Shown: piece by piece, positions 11,055 through 23,514 of the stretch
Numbering within the stretch: position 1 is the first letter of the stretch
Layout of the letters: every line of letters starts with the position of its first letter
Source: Gerris lacustris
Lineage: Eukaryota > Arthropoda > Insecta > Hemiptera > Gerridae
Assembly: GCA_951217055.1 (NCBI GenBank)
Contig: OX578284.1
Coordinates: 41,753,467 to 41,817,466 of the forward strand
Reading direction: 5' to 3'
Length of the DNA: 64,000 bases
Position numbers and translations under genes: made by a program
The notes under the pieces: model-generated
What the model was told of the DNA's origin: nothing
Databases searched by the model: none
The model's input: the letters and a program-made list of their open reading frames with translations, nothing else

Positions 11055-13575
11055 TAGAATAATAATATTTAATTGTTTTTAATTCGTTTTCTTTCCTTAT
11101 ATGATTTCTCTCTCTTTCTTTCACCTTTTAACACTCAAAGAATTTAACATTAAAGAGATGTGGATTTTTTTTAAAAAGGGAATAGGAGTAAGGGAATCCC
11201 GACCGAGTTTTATCTATTTATTACAAACCAAAAGAGAGAATAAGGGGGGAGGGTTTGTGAAGGGAAAAAGGTTTTTGAGATTTTCGAATCGAGGAAGAGT
11301 TTGAGGAAAGGGAGGGGGAGGCAGACTGGGTGCGAGACTCTCCTCTTCCCCCCTAAATTCCTTTTACCGCCTTAAAGCCACCCCCCTTTAACCGACCACC
11401 TGTCGGCCAACTCCCCCCTCCCTAAACTCTCCAGTCTTTTCCCTAACCACTCCAAAAACATAACCTAGTTCGGGGAAAAGAACCCCACGGATTTTTTTTT
11501 CACCCTTCTCTCCCCCTTTTTATATTCCCTCTCAGACAAAATGTCTTTTTTATATATAACAGAGTGAAAAAGAGTTTTTTTTTGGGGGGGGGGGGGATAC
11601 CTTCACCTCTCTTAATTCTTTACTTCCTCACCCTATAAACCTAATTACTTAGAAAAAAAAGAAAACTTTCTCACTCACTTAATAAAAGAACTTTTTCATC
11701 TTATTTATTTTATTATTTTCTTATAAATCTAAATACATAAACTTCTTCTACACAAATCTCAATACTCTATAAAACCCTAAAAAAATGTTGAACCTATATT
11801 TCTTAAAAAAATAAGGCTGAACTGAAGGAGATGATACGGTCGAGAATCGCATGGCGGCACAACTTTGTTTAAGGAGATTATATTACTTTGTCAAACAGTA
11901 CATTTTTATGATTTAAACATTTGAGAAATTATATGTGTATGAATTGTTCATAAGAGAGTTTATATCCCTTTGTCAAAAAAATACGTTTGAGTGAGGCCCC
12001 ACCATCTTTTTTATATATCATGTTCTTCAGTTTTACCATAAATAATAAATAGATATTGTAAAATTTACAATAACTTTAATACAAAAAGAAAAAAAATATA
12101 GAATAAACTTTAATAACTTACAAATTACAATGTTATTGGACCATAAAACTGCTTACCTGAAAAAAAATAGTAAAAACAAATACTTTAGTAAATCAATAAT
12201 ATTTTATGTTTCTTCAAAGCCGAAGCTACAAATATCATGATTAAATACATACAATAATTATATTAAAATAAAAAAAGAAAAGAAAAAAAGGATATAAAAA
12301 TGCACACTATGGCTGGTATTCGAACCATACTGAGTCACTCTAAAACTAATAAACTTCGACGTATAGTAATTATTTTTTATCAGATCGAAACAAATATACA
12401 AATACTCTGCCAATTAATGTGGCACATAGCTTCCTCGCAAAGAAAAGACCAAATTAAGAAAAATACCTCGATAAACATAATCAAAAAGTTGGAACGGCGC
12501 GGCACTGTTCCAGTAAATATTTAATAAAGTAAGGAGAAACGAAGCCTCCAACAAGCACCAAAAGTTAGCGCACATATAATTAATTTAATAAACAAATATA
12601 AAACTGCAACCAAATCGTAGAAACCGCTGTATAAACAGTTTTTTTTTATTTTACCCCCCTCAAAACTAAAAATAACACAAAATAGAATATAACAAAAATT
12701 AATCTACTATGCAAGAGCTTTTCAACGACATACATCATATTATAGAAGATTAATTTTAACATTTGTACCCCTGTACTCTGAGGTACCAAAGTTATATATT
12801 TAAAAAACAAACAATACAAAAGGGCATTCACTTAACTAATAAATACATATAAATAAAAAACCTAATATCAAAAAAGTATTTAAACCCTTTAACCTACAAC
12901 AAAATTATAAATCGGTACAAAAGTATATGTACAAAATTTTTAAAAAATCAATTTATAAAATAGCTTTAATGTACATATCAAGGCCTTTAAAATGATATAC
13001 GACACAATATTAAAAACCAAAAAAAGTGGTCACGTGACACGGCGCACGGGAAAAAGTTTACTCGCATGTTCTCAGCCAGTAGGATGAACTAATGAAATAA
13101 AATATACTCAATTTAAAGAGCATTAGTGTGAGATTCAATCGCCGCAATCAGAAATAAAATCGGCCAACTATTAAAGAAACTATGGCCATTCAAAGACAAA
13201 AATGGAAAAAAATAAAAACAAAAAATAACAAAATTATCACCATCTACGGTACAACCGATGATGATGCGACAACAACTCATAGGACTAAAGTTGTAGATCT
13301 TTTAAAATCAGTCACCACTTGTGCTACCCATTTTCTAATACGACTTACCGTTTAGCCGCAATAAGCCCCCAAACCAGCTTAAAAATCAAGTCACCCATTT
13401 TTATTTTTTTAAGGGGGGAAGGAGGGGGAAAAGTGAACTTTGTATAATTATTTTGGTCCACAATATGGACGTTGCGTGTCGAATGGCGCAAACCACAAGT
13501 CTCTAGCTCTTCTGGAAGTGGGTAAACATTAATGTCAGTCAGTGAGTCAGTTAGCCATGCGGCTTTATAATATAA
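11055..13575. other. gene-free sequence with homopolymer patches
   Basis: Includes a polypurine/polypyrimidine region at about 11200-11600 with a G13 run at 11584-11596. The 67-codon (11101) and 74-codon (12300) frames lack recognisable domains. A box-B-like word ATGGTTCGAATACC lies on the minus strand near 12321, but no box A is found at the right distance. A GC-richer stretch at about 13020-13330 is unexplained. Confidence 0.55.
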
Positions 13576-13579
13576 GACA

Positions 13580-14045
13580 TATTAATTTAGCACGATTTAA
13601 AGTGCGCAGAAGGTTGAAATTAGGCAGGTGTTATCTGCAGGCTACTTTCGACAAACCATAAAAATTTCATAAAAATCAGATGATTACTCTTAAAGATATG
13701 GCTGTAAATAAATGTATGTTTGTGGGCATGTGGACGACAAACAAATAAGCGCAGAAGGTTGAAACTTATATGGGACCAACAATGGGCTAATTATGACCTA
13801 CCACCCAAATTTCATTAAAATTGGACGTGTAGTTTTGAAGATATGGTGGTTCGCAAAAATTGAACGACAGACCGACAGACCGACAGACCGACAGACCGAC
13901 AGACAGACACGGAACCAAAAATGTTCCCTGATATCTGAAACGGATTTCTGTCTTGGAATTTTTTAAATCGGACACCTAAAATTTTTTCGTTCTTCAGAAC
14001 GATCACATAGCTTCCGTTACCTTCGGTAAGCTCGGAAGCAAAAAA
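13580..14045 (+). mobile_element. dispersed element with terminal hairpin, copy 1
   Basis: The same sequence lies in reverse at 58235-58690. Shared landmarks in order: GTGCGCAGAAGGTTGAAATT, a CAAACCATAAAAATTTCAT word, ACCCAAATTTCATTAAAATTGGACGTGTAG, a (GACCGACA)n mini-array at about 13863-13903, TTCTTCAGAACGATCACATAG, and a closing hairpin at 14010-14039. It has no coding capacity. Small ORFs at 13787-14006 are products of the GACCGACA repeats. Family name unknown to me. Confidence 0.75.
14010..14039 (+). other. terminal stem-loop of the dispersed element
   Basis: GCTTCCG pairs perfectly with CGGAAGC and TTACC with GGTAA around a TTC loop, with a 3-nt bulge. The same stem-loop closes the reverse copy at 58243-58272. 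A partial version is at about 52854-52880 and a weaker one near 26327. Conservation of both arms in separate copies suggests that the structure marks the end of the element. Confidence 0.7.
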
Positions 14046-14371
14046 TCGAAATCATTTCTAAAACTCTCTACGAATCTACGAAGCTGAAGACTTCTAGCAC
14101 AAAATTACTTATTACATTATAATTTATTTTTAAATTTAAAAACAAATAATAAAATTCACGGAATATTAATATTTTAAGGATAAGGTTATAGCCACACTTG
14201 CAAAAATATAGCATGTTAAAGAAATGTTGAGAAAATAATAGTCAACTAAAATAAAATTAACCAAATTGCTTAATAAAATATTAATAATAATGTATATGGA
14301 TTAACGTTTCGCTTTCCATAGAGTTGCACACTTGTTTACATTATTGAATCATATTACTAATATGTAACTGG

Positions 14372-14570
14372 GGATTGAAGTAGCCGAGCGATTAGCGTTC
14401 TCGCCTATAACCTAGATCAAAATACCAGTATATGTGGTTCGAACCCCGCGGAGGTGAGACACGTTTTCACACTAATGGTCACCTGGCACATATGTATTTA
14501 TATAAAAGTAGCCCATTCGGCCAGTTATCGTCCTGTAATAACCTAATGATGTAATGGTAAATTTTACTTA
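14372..14570 (+). mobile_element. tRNA-derived SINE-like sequence
   Basis: Box-A-like TAGCCGAGCGAT at about 14382 and box B GGTTCGAACCC at 14437 sit in tRNA order, with spacing typical of a long-variable-arm (Ser/Leu type) tRNA ancestor. The body continues (CACGTTTTCACACTAATGGTC...) without a CCA end, so it is a SINE head or pseudogene rather than a tRNA. No clear target duplication or tail is seen, so the right boundary is approximate. Confidence 0.5.
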
Positions 14571-14651
14571 TTTTTCTTTAATTTATATTTTATATATTAA
14601 AAAAACAACTTCTAAATAATTATTTTTGGATCTTTCTAATTATTGAATGAT

Positions 14652-14745
<94 letters not shown>
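14652..14745. repeat. (TA)n microsatellite, about 94 bp
   Basis: Nearly pure TA dinucleotide tract with one C interruption near its start. Confidence 0.97.
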
Positions 14746-14749
<4 letters not shown>

Positions 14750-15485
14750 CATTTAAACTAAAATAATTAAACATTTTGTTGGTGGACTGATAAATATTTC
14801 TTAAGAAGCCTTTAATAGTTGGAGCGAAACTGTAGGGCCTTCTTACATTAACGAATAAAACTGTATTACAGTATAACGATTAAACTCATAAAAAAAGGGT
14901 CATCCAATTTATTTCTTAATTAGAAAATGGTTCTACTATTTATAAATCATATTACCCAACATTATTTTTCCAATTATAAATGGATTTTGAGAGAGGAGTA
15001 GTGAAAAATTAAAAAAATCTAATCAAAAGCTTCTAACAGCTGATGTAAGCAAGTAAATATAAGAAGATGTAATTAGGAAAAAGGGGCAGAAAAGGGAAGG
15101 CAAAGCAATAGTTAGGTAGGATGATGTTATTGGGGGGATGAAGCGTAAGAGGAAGCGCTAAAGGGCGAAGGGTTTGGCTAATTAAGGGGTGTTTGGATGA
15201 AAGGCTGCAGTTGCAAGGGACAAGCTAGCCAGGTGGCCCTTACATAGTCAGGGCTACAAATTACTAGGCACTCTAAGCCACTATGATAGAGTCCATCTGG
15301 CACTTCCCTCCTAACAGAGTGGTCATGCTACATCATTTCATTACCTTTCATTGATCATCTCCTTCATTACCAAAGAAATAGTTTTCACTTCATAAAAGTA
15401 CATTTTCATAATTTTAGAAGTTAAGGCAATAATTAACAGAAACTTAAGTTATAATGTTCGAAATTCAAATGTATCTTGTTCTAAT
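14746..15485. other. gene-free sequence
   Basis: AT-rich at first; the 15060-15310 stretch is more GC-balanced and purine-rich. No gene or second copy is recognised. Confidence 0.55.
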
Positions 15486-15489
15486 TTTG

Positions 15490-16405
15490 AAGGCACTCAC
15501 CTAAACCATTGTCCTAACACTGACTTATCACGTTCGAATCCTAAGCCCCCCACTTTAACCACTGTACTAACACTAATGTATTTGGATCGAATCTTAAAGC
15601 ACTCACTTTAACCACAGTTCTAACACTGACTTATCACTTGTGAATCCTAAGGCACTGCACTCACATAAACCACTGACTTATCACGTTCGAATCCCACAGC
15701 CCCCACTTTAACCACTGAACTAACACTAATGTATTTGGATAGAATCCTAAGGCACTCACTTTAACCACAGTTCTAACACTGACTTATCACGTGTGAATCC
15801 TAAGGCATTCACTTAAACCACTGACTTTTGACGTTCGAATTCTAAGGCATTTACATAAGCCACTGAATTTCAATTCTAATCCTAAGGCACTCACTATAAC
15901 CACAGTCCTAACACAAATGTATTAGGTTCGAATTCTAAGGCGCACACTTTAACCACAGTTCTAACACTGATTTATCACGTGTGAATCCTAAGGCATTCAC
16001 TTAAACCACTGACTTTTGACGTTCGAATTCTAAGGCATTTACATAAGCCACTGAATTTCAATTCTAATCCTAAGGCACTCACTATAACCACAGTCCTAAC
16101 ACAAATGTATTAGGTTCGAATTCTAAGGCGCACACTTTAACCACAATTCTAACACTGATTTATCACGTGTGAATCCTAAGGCGCGCACTTAAACCACTGA
16201 CTTATTACTTCAAATTCTAAGGCACTCACTATAACCACAGTCCAAACACAAATGTATTAGGTTCGAATTCTAAGGTACACACTTTAACTATTGTCTTTAC
16301 ATTAATGTATTTGGTTCGAATCTTAAGGCACTCTCCTAAACTGGCCAAAAACCAAAGCCCTAACACCGACTTATCGTGTTCGAATCCTAAGCCACTCGCC
16401 ACTGC
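15490..16405 (+). repeat. satellite with box-B-like word in many units
   Basis: About 18 degenerate units, spaced 37-57 bp, each built around (GT)TCGAATCCTAAGGCACTCAC followed by TTAACCAC and TAACACTGACTTATCAC. A higher-order duplication is clear: the segment starting GGTTCGAATTCTAAGGCGCAC at 15924 recurs at 16112 (188 bp), with near-identical sequence between. Some units carry GGTTCGAAT(T/C)C, close to the pol III box B consensus, which suggests descent from a tRNA-like sequence. No box A accompanies it, so no tRNA is predicted. Confidence 0.85.
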
Positions 16406-16550
16406 CTCTTCAAATTGTTATACTTTTAGTGAAATAAACAATGTTTTATATTGATGGTCACACGTAGTAAATTTGTAAAGAAGTTACTGCTTAAAGCAAT
16501 CTACTAAATAATAAGATAGATTTACGGCAATTAAATTACGACTACAGCAG

Positions 16551-16553
<3 letters not shown>

Positions 16554-16642
<89 letters not shown>
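16554..16642. repeat. (CT)n then (TA)n compound microsatellite
   Basis: A CT tract of about 28 bp passes directly into about 61 bp of TA. Confidence 0.97.
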
Positions 16643-16646
<4 letters not shown>

Positions 16647-17332
16647 GTTAAAAAACATATTAACTTAATTTCATTCTAGATATTTCTTAAGGAAATGCGC
16701 AAAATAAAAACGAGATAATTAACAACAGAGTTCTTTAATGACTTCTCATCTTCATAACATGTAATTTCTAATGCATAATAATAACATGGGAGATAAAAAG
16801 TAGGTACTTTTATTCTTTCTCAAAAACTTATTTTACTTCATTTTTTTATAATTTTTGTATTAATAATATATTATTTTTACATGTACATAAATGCAAATGT
16901 TATCGTAGTTAAATATGGAAAATATAATAAGAAATGAGATGCTCGTAAAACAGGATTTTTAAAAACAAATATAAAACAATAAAAAAGGCAATTAGAGTTT
17001 GAGGTAAAAAAAAAATCCATGTGGAAGTTAAAAGATTTTCTTATATGTAATTTTAATGTAAACTCATATACATGGATTGTCTATCAAGTTGTAAGTTAAC
17101 TAAATCTCCAGGACTGAGGTAGATTTAATGACAGGTTAAGCGCTCATATTATGAGATCATCGCTTTAATTTATATTAAGGTATATAGACTATTTTTATAC
17201 ATAGTAGTCAGAATGAGATAGAAAGAATATCAGAATATTTTTATGGCGTAGAATAAAAATGCCGAGATAATATAATAATATGTGCAAACCAAATTACACA
17301 GAAACTAACCTGTTTTAAAACTTAGCTAATGC
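16643..17332. other. gene-free AT-rich sequence
   Basis: AT-rich with no gene, RNA or repeat recognised. Confidence 0.6.
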
Positions 17333-17337
17333 GTGCA

Positions 17338-17346
17338 CTCACACAC

Positions 17347-17411
<65 letters not shown>
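17338..17411. repeat. (CA)n then (TA)n compound microsatellite
   Basis: A short CA tract leads into about 64 bp of TA. The apparent ORF through it (poly Ile-Tyr) is an artefact. Confidence 0.97.
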
Positions 17412-17414
<3 letters not shown>

Positions 17415-17511
17415 CGCTCACACTACAACTCAACTTGACCGTAGACACATATAGGAAACACCTTTACTCAACCAGGGGGTTCGGACATCAAAGACCGAAC
17501 ATTGGACAAGA

Positions 17512-17865
17512 TGCTTTCAACATTACTTTCAATGACAAGATACTTCCAACATTGCTTTCAATAACAAAATGCTTCCAATGACAAGATGTTTCCAACATTG
17601 CTTGCAATAACAAGATGTTTCCAACATTGCTTCTAATGACAAGATGTTTCCAACATTGCTTGCAATAACAAGATGTTTCCAACATTGCTTGCAATAACAA
17701 AATGCTTCTAACATTGCTTGCAATAACAAGATGTATCCAACATTGCTTGCAATAACAAGATGTGTCCAACATTGCTTGCAATAACAAAATGCTTCCAACA
17801 TTGCTTGCAATAACAAGATGTTTCCAACATTGTTTGCAATAACAAGATGTTTCCAACATTGGAGG
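17512..17865 (+). repeat. 29-bp tandem array, about 12 copies
   Basis: Unit AACATTGCTTGCAATAACAA plus GATGTTTCC. Exact 29-bp spacing is seen, for example, at 17594 and 17623. The outer copies are more diverged (ACATTACTTTCAATGACAAG). Because 29 is not a multiple of three and the unit lacks stops on the minus strand, three overlapping reverse frames of 72-144 codons stay open across it. These are not genes. The array ends at TTGGAGGCGAAACGTCC. Confidence 0.95.
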
Positions 17866-17869
17866 CGAA

Positions 17870-19035
17870 ACGTCCAGACAAATATCCAGCGAGGCGCGGT
17901 AAATCACTGGAAGACCTAGCACTCAACGTAAGTAACAGTTATTTTATCAATAGGCAATTTCAAGGGTTTATATTTGGGCAAATATAACATCAATGGTTGT
18001 TTCAGAGCATCTTTTGGATTTACTGATGAGTCGCGCGATGTGAACCCAATTTATTTTTAGGTTTCTCAGGTTGACGTATAATTTTTTTTTTTGTCATAAC
18101 TTTATCATAAAAGTTATGATTTTGAAAAAAACTAAAATAAAAAAATACAGCATACAGAAAACTATACAGGAATTCTTTGAATAACGTCAGCTCATTTTCC
18201 TCTATATGTGCTTTAAGTTTATTTATATACTTACATATACAATCAACTTAAAAGTACAAATACTTATAAAAAAGAACAAAAGTACAGGTATAATGCTACC
18301 TCCTTTGTTTTCTTTATAAACAAAAGTTTACATTTTTTATTTTAATAATAAATAATTATAAAAACTGCAAACATCGTTTCTATTTTAAAATAAAAGTTGC
18401 GGAAAGTTAAAAAAAAAAAAATAATAAGGGAGATTTAGATGATTAAGGGTATGGTAAACGTAAAACGTCAAGTTTCTGACTCATACTTCATATTGTTAGG
18501 AAGTACAAAGAAAAAAAGTCCCTTATACTAGTATAATCAGATGCGGACTTAGCGAGCGTCAGTGAGGAAGGACTTTAGAACCCCCTCTTTTTGTATTATA
18601 ATTCATCTCTTTTATAATACTACCCCCTATCCAAGGATTAGTTGAGGGACGTGGATAAAGAATATATATAATAAAAAAAAAAGAATTAAAAATAAAATAA
18701 ATTATAAGTAAAAAAATAGTAGGAGGAGTAGACGGGAAAATGAGTATCCTAGCTCATGGTATTATTCCAGGAGGTTTGCAAAAGGGAGGGGGGTGGATAA
18801 GGTTGTGATACTAAGGGTTGAACCTCATTAGCAAAGGGCTGCCAACTGAAAGGGTGACACATTACTGGCTTCATGCATCATGCATCATGCGTTACAAAAT
18901 CAAGCCCACCCTTCCATCCTCCTTCTGCACGTCACACGCCGCTCTTTCATTAGTCACGATAATGCAATATTATGAATAATCGATTAAAAAAATAATAATA
19001 ATTTAGCAAAGAAACAATAAATATGCATAAAGAAG
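17870..19035. other. gene-free sequence
   Basis: Contains CTGATGAGTC near 18022, which resembles a hammerhead box but has no GAAA partner. AT-rich near 18660-18720, with a small CATGCATCATG duplication near 18872. No gene. Confidence 0.6.
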
Positions 19036-19044
19036 AGATTCCCT

Positions 19045-19860
19045 TTCCTTAGACATAGCAAAATCAACTTCCGCTGATAACACTGATGTGATATCTGGTG
19101 GAGAGAGGAACTTTGATGAAATAGTGATGCTATAGGCTACACTCATAAAAGTTTTTCCTCTCTCCGTGGAATTGTGCAACAAAAACAAAACAATTATCTC
19201 TGATAACACTGATATGATGGCTGGTGAAGAAAGGAACTTGTGCAACAAAAATCAACTATCGCTGATAACACTGATATGATAACTGGTGAAGAAAGGAAAT
19301 GGTGCAACAAAAATTAACTATCGCTGATAACACTGATATGATAACTGGTGAAGAAAGGAAATGGTGCAACAAAAATTAACTATCGCTGATAACACTGATA
19401 TGATAACTGGTGAAGAAAGGAAATGGTGCAACAAAAATCAACTATCGCTGATAACACTGATATGATAACTGGTGAAGAAAGGAAATGGTGCAACAAAAAT
19501 TAACTATCGCTGATAACACTAATATGATAACTGGTGAAGAAAGGAAATGGTGCAACAAAAATTAACTATCGCTGAAAACACTGATAAGATAACTGGTGAA
19601 GAACTTAAGCTTTTTCACTGAAATTTCCTCTCTCCGTGGAATTGTGCAACAAAAATCAACTATCGCTGACAACACTGATATGACAACTGGTGAAGAGAGG
19701 AACTTGTGCAACAAAAATCAACTATCACTGGTAGCACTGATATGATAGCTAGTGAAGAAAAGAAATTAGATGAAACAGTGTTGCATGGCTAATACTCTCT
19801 TAAAGTTTTTTCACTAAAATTTTCTCTCTCTGAGGAATTGTGCTAAAGCCAAGGGCACAA
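19045..19860 (+). repeat. 62-bp tandem array with longer variant units
   Basis: GCTGATAACACTGATATGATA recurs at 19261, 19323, 19385, 19447, 19509 and 19571 (exact 62-bp period), with shared CTGGTGAAGAAAGGAAATGG and TGCAACAAAAAT(T/C)AAC. Flanking units are longer, carrying an insert (TTTTTCACT...TCTCTCCGTGGAATTGTGCAAC). The central units are most alike, as expected if they arose by recent unequal exchange. The 81-codon reverse frame at 19003-19248 is a by-product. Confidence 0.95.
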
Positions 19861-19864
19861 GGTA

Positions 19865-22810
19865 AAGAAACCTCCCTTACTGTAATATATAATATTTTGT
19901 TTAGATAAATTTACCATACTATTATCTTATCTTTACATCATCTGTCAATCAGTTAACTTCATTAAAGGAAAAAAATAGAAAAATTAAAAGATGTAAAATT
20001 AGGCCTGATAATAGATCAAGAAAACAAAAACCCAACAAGAAAATCGAAAAAGTTAAATGTGTAACAATTATTATAGTAGAAGATTTTCACCGTAATTTAT
20101 TTTTATGTTACCATTTATACTATGTGAAACGATTTAACTATGATATTGGATCATCTCGAGAAAAAAACGAAAAACTAATGTACAAAGACCCTAATGTACA
20201 TAATAAGGTTTTTCACTTTCAATTACGTTAATCTTCCAAAAAAAAATAGGTTCAACAGGATTTCTTTCCTTTAAGTTTCACATAAAAAAGGGGAAAAAAC
20301 CGGTAAACTTTAATAATAATTTAAAAAAAATGAACTAAATTAATTCTGTTATTGGCTATTATAAACCTACTAATGAAATCTAAAAAAATATATATTATAT
20401 ATCCTATCATATTTTTTTTATAATAAAAAAAAAAACATAAATAAATTAAGTGGAAGACAATAATTTCTTATAAAATTATATTTTTTTGTAGAAAAAAAGC
20501 CAATTGGTTGGAATAATAGCATAATTATATTCAATCTATCGCTACATCGAATGAAAAGTGGTTCGATTAAAAGCAACAAAAAAAAAATTATCGCTCTTTT
20601 TAAAAACCATCGACTAATCATTTTATTTTCTAGAGCCGATTAATGACTAATTTTCATTGTAATTTTGTTTTTAATAAAAAATCATTAATATAGAAATAAT
20701 TTTTTTTCTTTTTTGTTCACTTATAAAAAATAATTATTTCCGCTAATAAATAGTAGGATTAGCGGATGATTATTTTAGATGTAAAAAATAATTTTAGAAA
20801 ACGTTAAATTAAAAAAATTTAAAATAATTAAATTTAAGTATACAAGAGAGAAAAAAATGTAATAACAATAACCACAAAAGGAAATTGGGGTAAAAGATAA
20901 TAGAATATTAAAATATATATAGGTATGCAATAAAAATAATAATCATGATAGCCATAATATTCAAAATAAGAAGTTTACAGAGGATATTATTCTGATATTT
21001 ACTGATAATACACCAAACCAAAGTGGTCATAATCATCACAACATATTGAGGAGGCCTCCCCTCCACGATTTTACCGTATGGTAAATTTTTGTAATTTATT
21101 GTTGCCTTTGGATGGTATATTATATAGAAATAATGGTAGCATTTCGATATAAAAAGGATGATGTTTTATGTAATCAAATAAATTAGAGATATAAATTCTT
21201 ACTTCATCCAGTCTGGTTCTTGTCAAAAATCTTTGAATTAACAGAATAAAAAATGTTGCCTGAAGTATACAATAATAATGCCACTTATTGGTCAATGTGA
21301 TAATTTTAAAGAATACAGAATAATAAAAGATACGTAACATATATGTATACATAAAATAAGAAAATTGTAAATAAATAAATTTATATATTAGATAATATAG
21401 ATTGTGTTAAGATGTATACAATACAACCAATATAGAAACATTCATTTATTTATTTATCATACATCATATTTAATATAATAAAAGGCGATATGTATGTTTA
21501 ATTTTAAAATTAAGAGCTATCTCCCAAATATACTGTCCAGGTAGTTTCAAACAAGACGATGTTTGTCGCTGTCGCGTGTGACGGCGACGTTTAAATGTGT
21601 GAAAGCTCTCATTGTGCGCTATACATTTCGGTCTTCAGCGTCACGTAAAAAGGGTCTCTTTGAAAAAAGGTCAGTTTGAAACTGGCCTTGATCATGACAT
21701 TATGAAAAGAACCATTTTTAAGGAGTGTTACTTTTGAACAAAGAATTTGAGTTTTAATAACAAAAAATAAATTAAAATGCTTCCAAGTAAGTAAACAAAA
21801 ATACGAAAAGGAACCGGAAATGAGCGAGGAAGAAGATTAAGGAGTAGGAAGGTTGCAGTCTTTAAGAGTGAGTAGGTTAGGTAAGGGTAAATAATATTAA
21901 TTCACTTGGAGTGTCACCCCACTCCCCACATTACTTATATTATCTGAACTAGGCCACTAAACTCAGTTTTACCTACATCAAAATAAACAAAAACAAAAAA
22001 AAAAACATTCTCTTGTAAATCCCTTTTAATTCTACGAAATTACTAAAGCTCAAAACATCTATAATATACATTATACATAGATGTAAAAGAGTTAGTTTAA
22101 ACAAAACAAAAGAAACAATAAAAAATAAATACCTTTAATTCACTACGTTATTTCAATCCTGTCATGAAAGTTCTTCGAAAATCTTCATATTATTTTATAA
22201 CTTATCGTTTAAATTAACTTATAAAGATATGTTCAACAATATTTACCAATATTCCATTTAAAACTTAGAACATAATTATTTTAAAACTTAAAAAATATTT
22301 TTTGCAATAATACGTGATCATAACCTAAAAGAGAATTGTACTTTTTTTTAAGAAAAACGAAAGAATTTAAGAAGTAATAATTGAATTAAAACATACAAAA
22401 CATTTAAAAAGTCTTGATTACCGATTTTGAATACTTAATTTCAATTAGGAAGTGAATTTATTGAAATATTCGACGGAAATGTAAAAAAGACGCGTAAATA
22501 CACAAGCAATATGGCCGAACAACTTAAACTGAAAAAACAACCACGAGAGTTTTTAAGGATTACCAACACAACAACAAGAAAATAACCTATCAAAACTAAA
22601 CAAAGAAATTAATAATTATAAAACAATATTATAAATAGTAAATATTATAGTAATATAAATAATAATTCATATAAGATATTTAATTAATTTTAGTTTAATT
22701 GATAACAAAACAAATATGTCGTTATTTTCTTTATTACATCATTTGTTCGTGTTAATGGAAAGAAAACCTCTTCGTGCTGTTATAAGAAGGCCTTTGTTTA
22801 CATTTAAAAT
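19865..22810. other. long gene-free AT-rich stretch
   Basis: Extremely AT-rich, with many A and T runs. The only balanced part is about 21520-21720 (GTTTGTCGCTGTCGCGTGTG and neighbours), which has several CpG steps but no reading frame or recognised motif. Reverse frames at 20418-20621 and 21071-21352 are AT-codon artefacts. Confidence 0.6.
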
Positions 22811-22814
22811 AAAT

Positions 22815-23510
22815 ATTGCATAAAAACTGCTGGACCGATTTGAATAAAACTTTCACCAACATATCACTTGGCTACCCATGATTGTCATAGACTAGAAATG
22901 TTAGTTACTTCTTTTTAATGTAAACATCTATCGGTAAATTCATATTGTATGTGCCAGGCCGAGATTTAGAACCTCTAACCACTTCTAACCACCTCTAACC
23001 ACCCTTTAGGAAATTGATCTGGTACGTACAATATGAATTAGCCCATCTATCTTTAAAACAACTTGACATATTTGAATGAAACTTTCACCAACATATCTCT
23101 TGGATCTTCAGGATTGTCATAGGCTAGAGATGGTTAGAGGTATGTTCGTAATTTTTTCTTGTATATAAACGTTTATCTTTAAAACAACTAGACATATTTG
23201 TGAAACTTTCACCTACATATCTCTTGGTTCGTCAGGATTGTCATAGGCTAGATGTGGTTAGAGGAAAGTTCGTTACTTTTTTTGTATGTAAACATTTAAC
23301 TTCAAAACAACTAGTCCGATTTAAATGAAACTTTCCCCAACATATCTCTTGGTTCGTCAGGATTGTCATAGGCTAGAGATGGTTAGAGGTATGTTCGTTA
23401 TTTTGTTTGTATATAAACCTTTATCTTTAAAACAACTGGACATATTTGAATGAAACTTTCATATCCCTTGATTCGTCGCATGACGTCTCGATTGTCATAG
23501 TCTATGTATA
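22815..23510 (+). repeat. diverged tandem array of about 120 bp, 5 units
   Basis: Units share TTTGAATGAAACTTTCACCAACATATCTCTTGG, GATTGTCATAGGCTAGA(G/T), GGTTAGAGGTATGTTCGT and TATATAAAC(G/A)TTTATCTTTAAAACAACT. The first unit is split by a 111-bp inserted element (22933-23043). The phrase CTGCTGGACCGATTTGAAT near the start suggests that the unit descends from a transposon end. No coding. Confidence 0.85.
22933..23043. mobile_element. 111-bp miniature inverted-repeat element, hAT-like
   Basis: Flanked by a perfect 8-bp direct duplication CATCTATC (22925-22932 and 23044-23051). The terminal inverted repeats are about 25 bp: GGTAAATTCATATTGTATGT at the left, with the right end reading GGCTAATTCATATTGTACGT on the minus strand. 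The interior holds repeated CCTCTAACCAC. Removing the element and one CATCTATC restores the sequence of neighbouring array units. An 8-bp duplication is typical of hAT transposons, but the TIR sequence is not one I recognise. Confidence 0.85.
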
Positions 23511-23514
23511 ATTT

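Noticed and set aside
12300..12345. Minus-strand box-B-like ATGGTTCGAATACC
   Set aside because: No box A within tRNA distance and no foldable arms.
17488..17926. Three overlapping minus-strand frames of 72-144 codons
   Set aside because: All are translations of a 29-bp tandem repeat with no stop in any minus-strand register; there is no domain and the peptides are the same repeat in shifted frames.
18022..18046. CTGATGAGTC hammerhead-like word
   Set aside because: Only a 3-bp stem II and no GAAA box follows.
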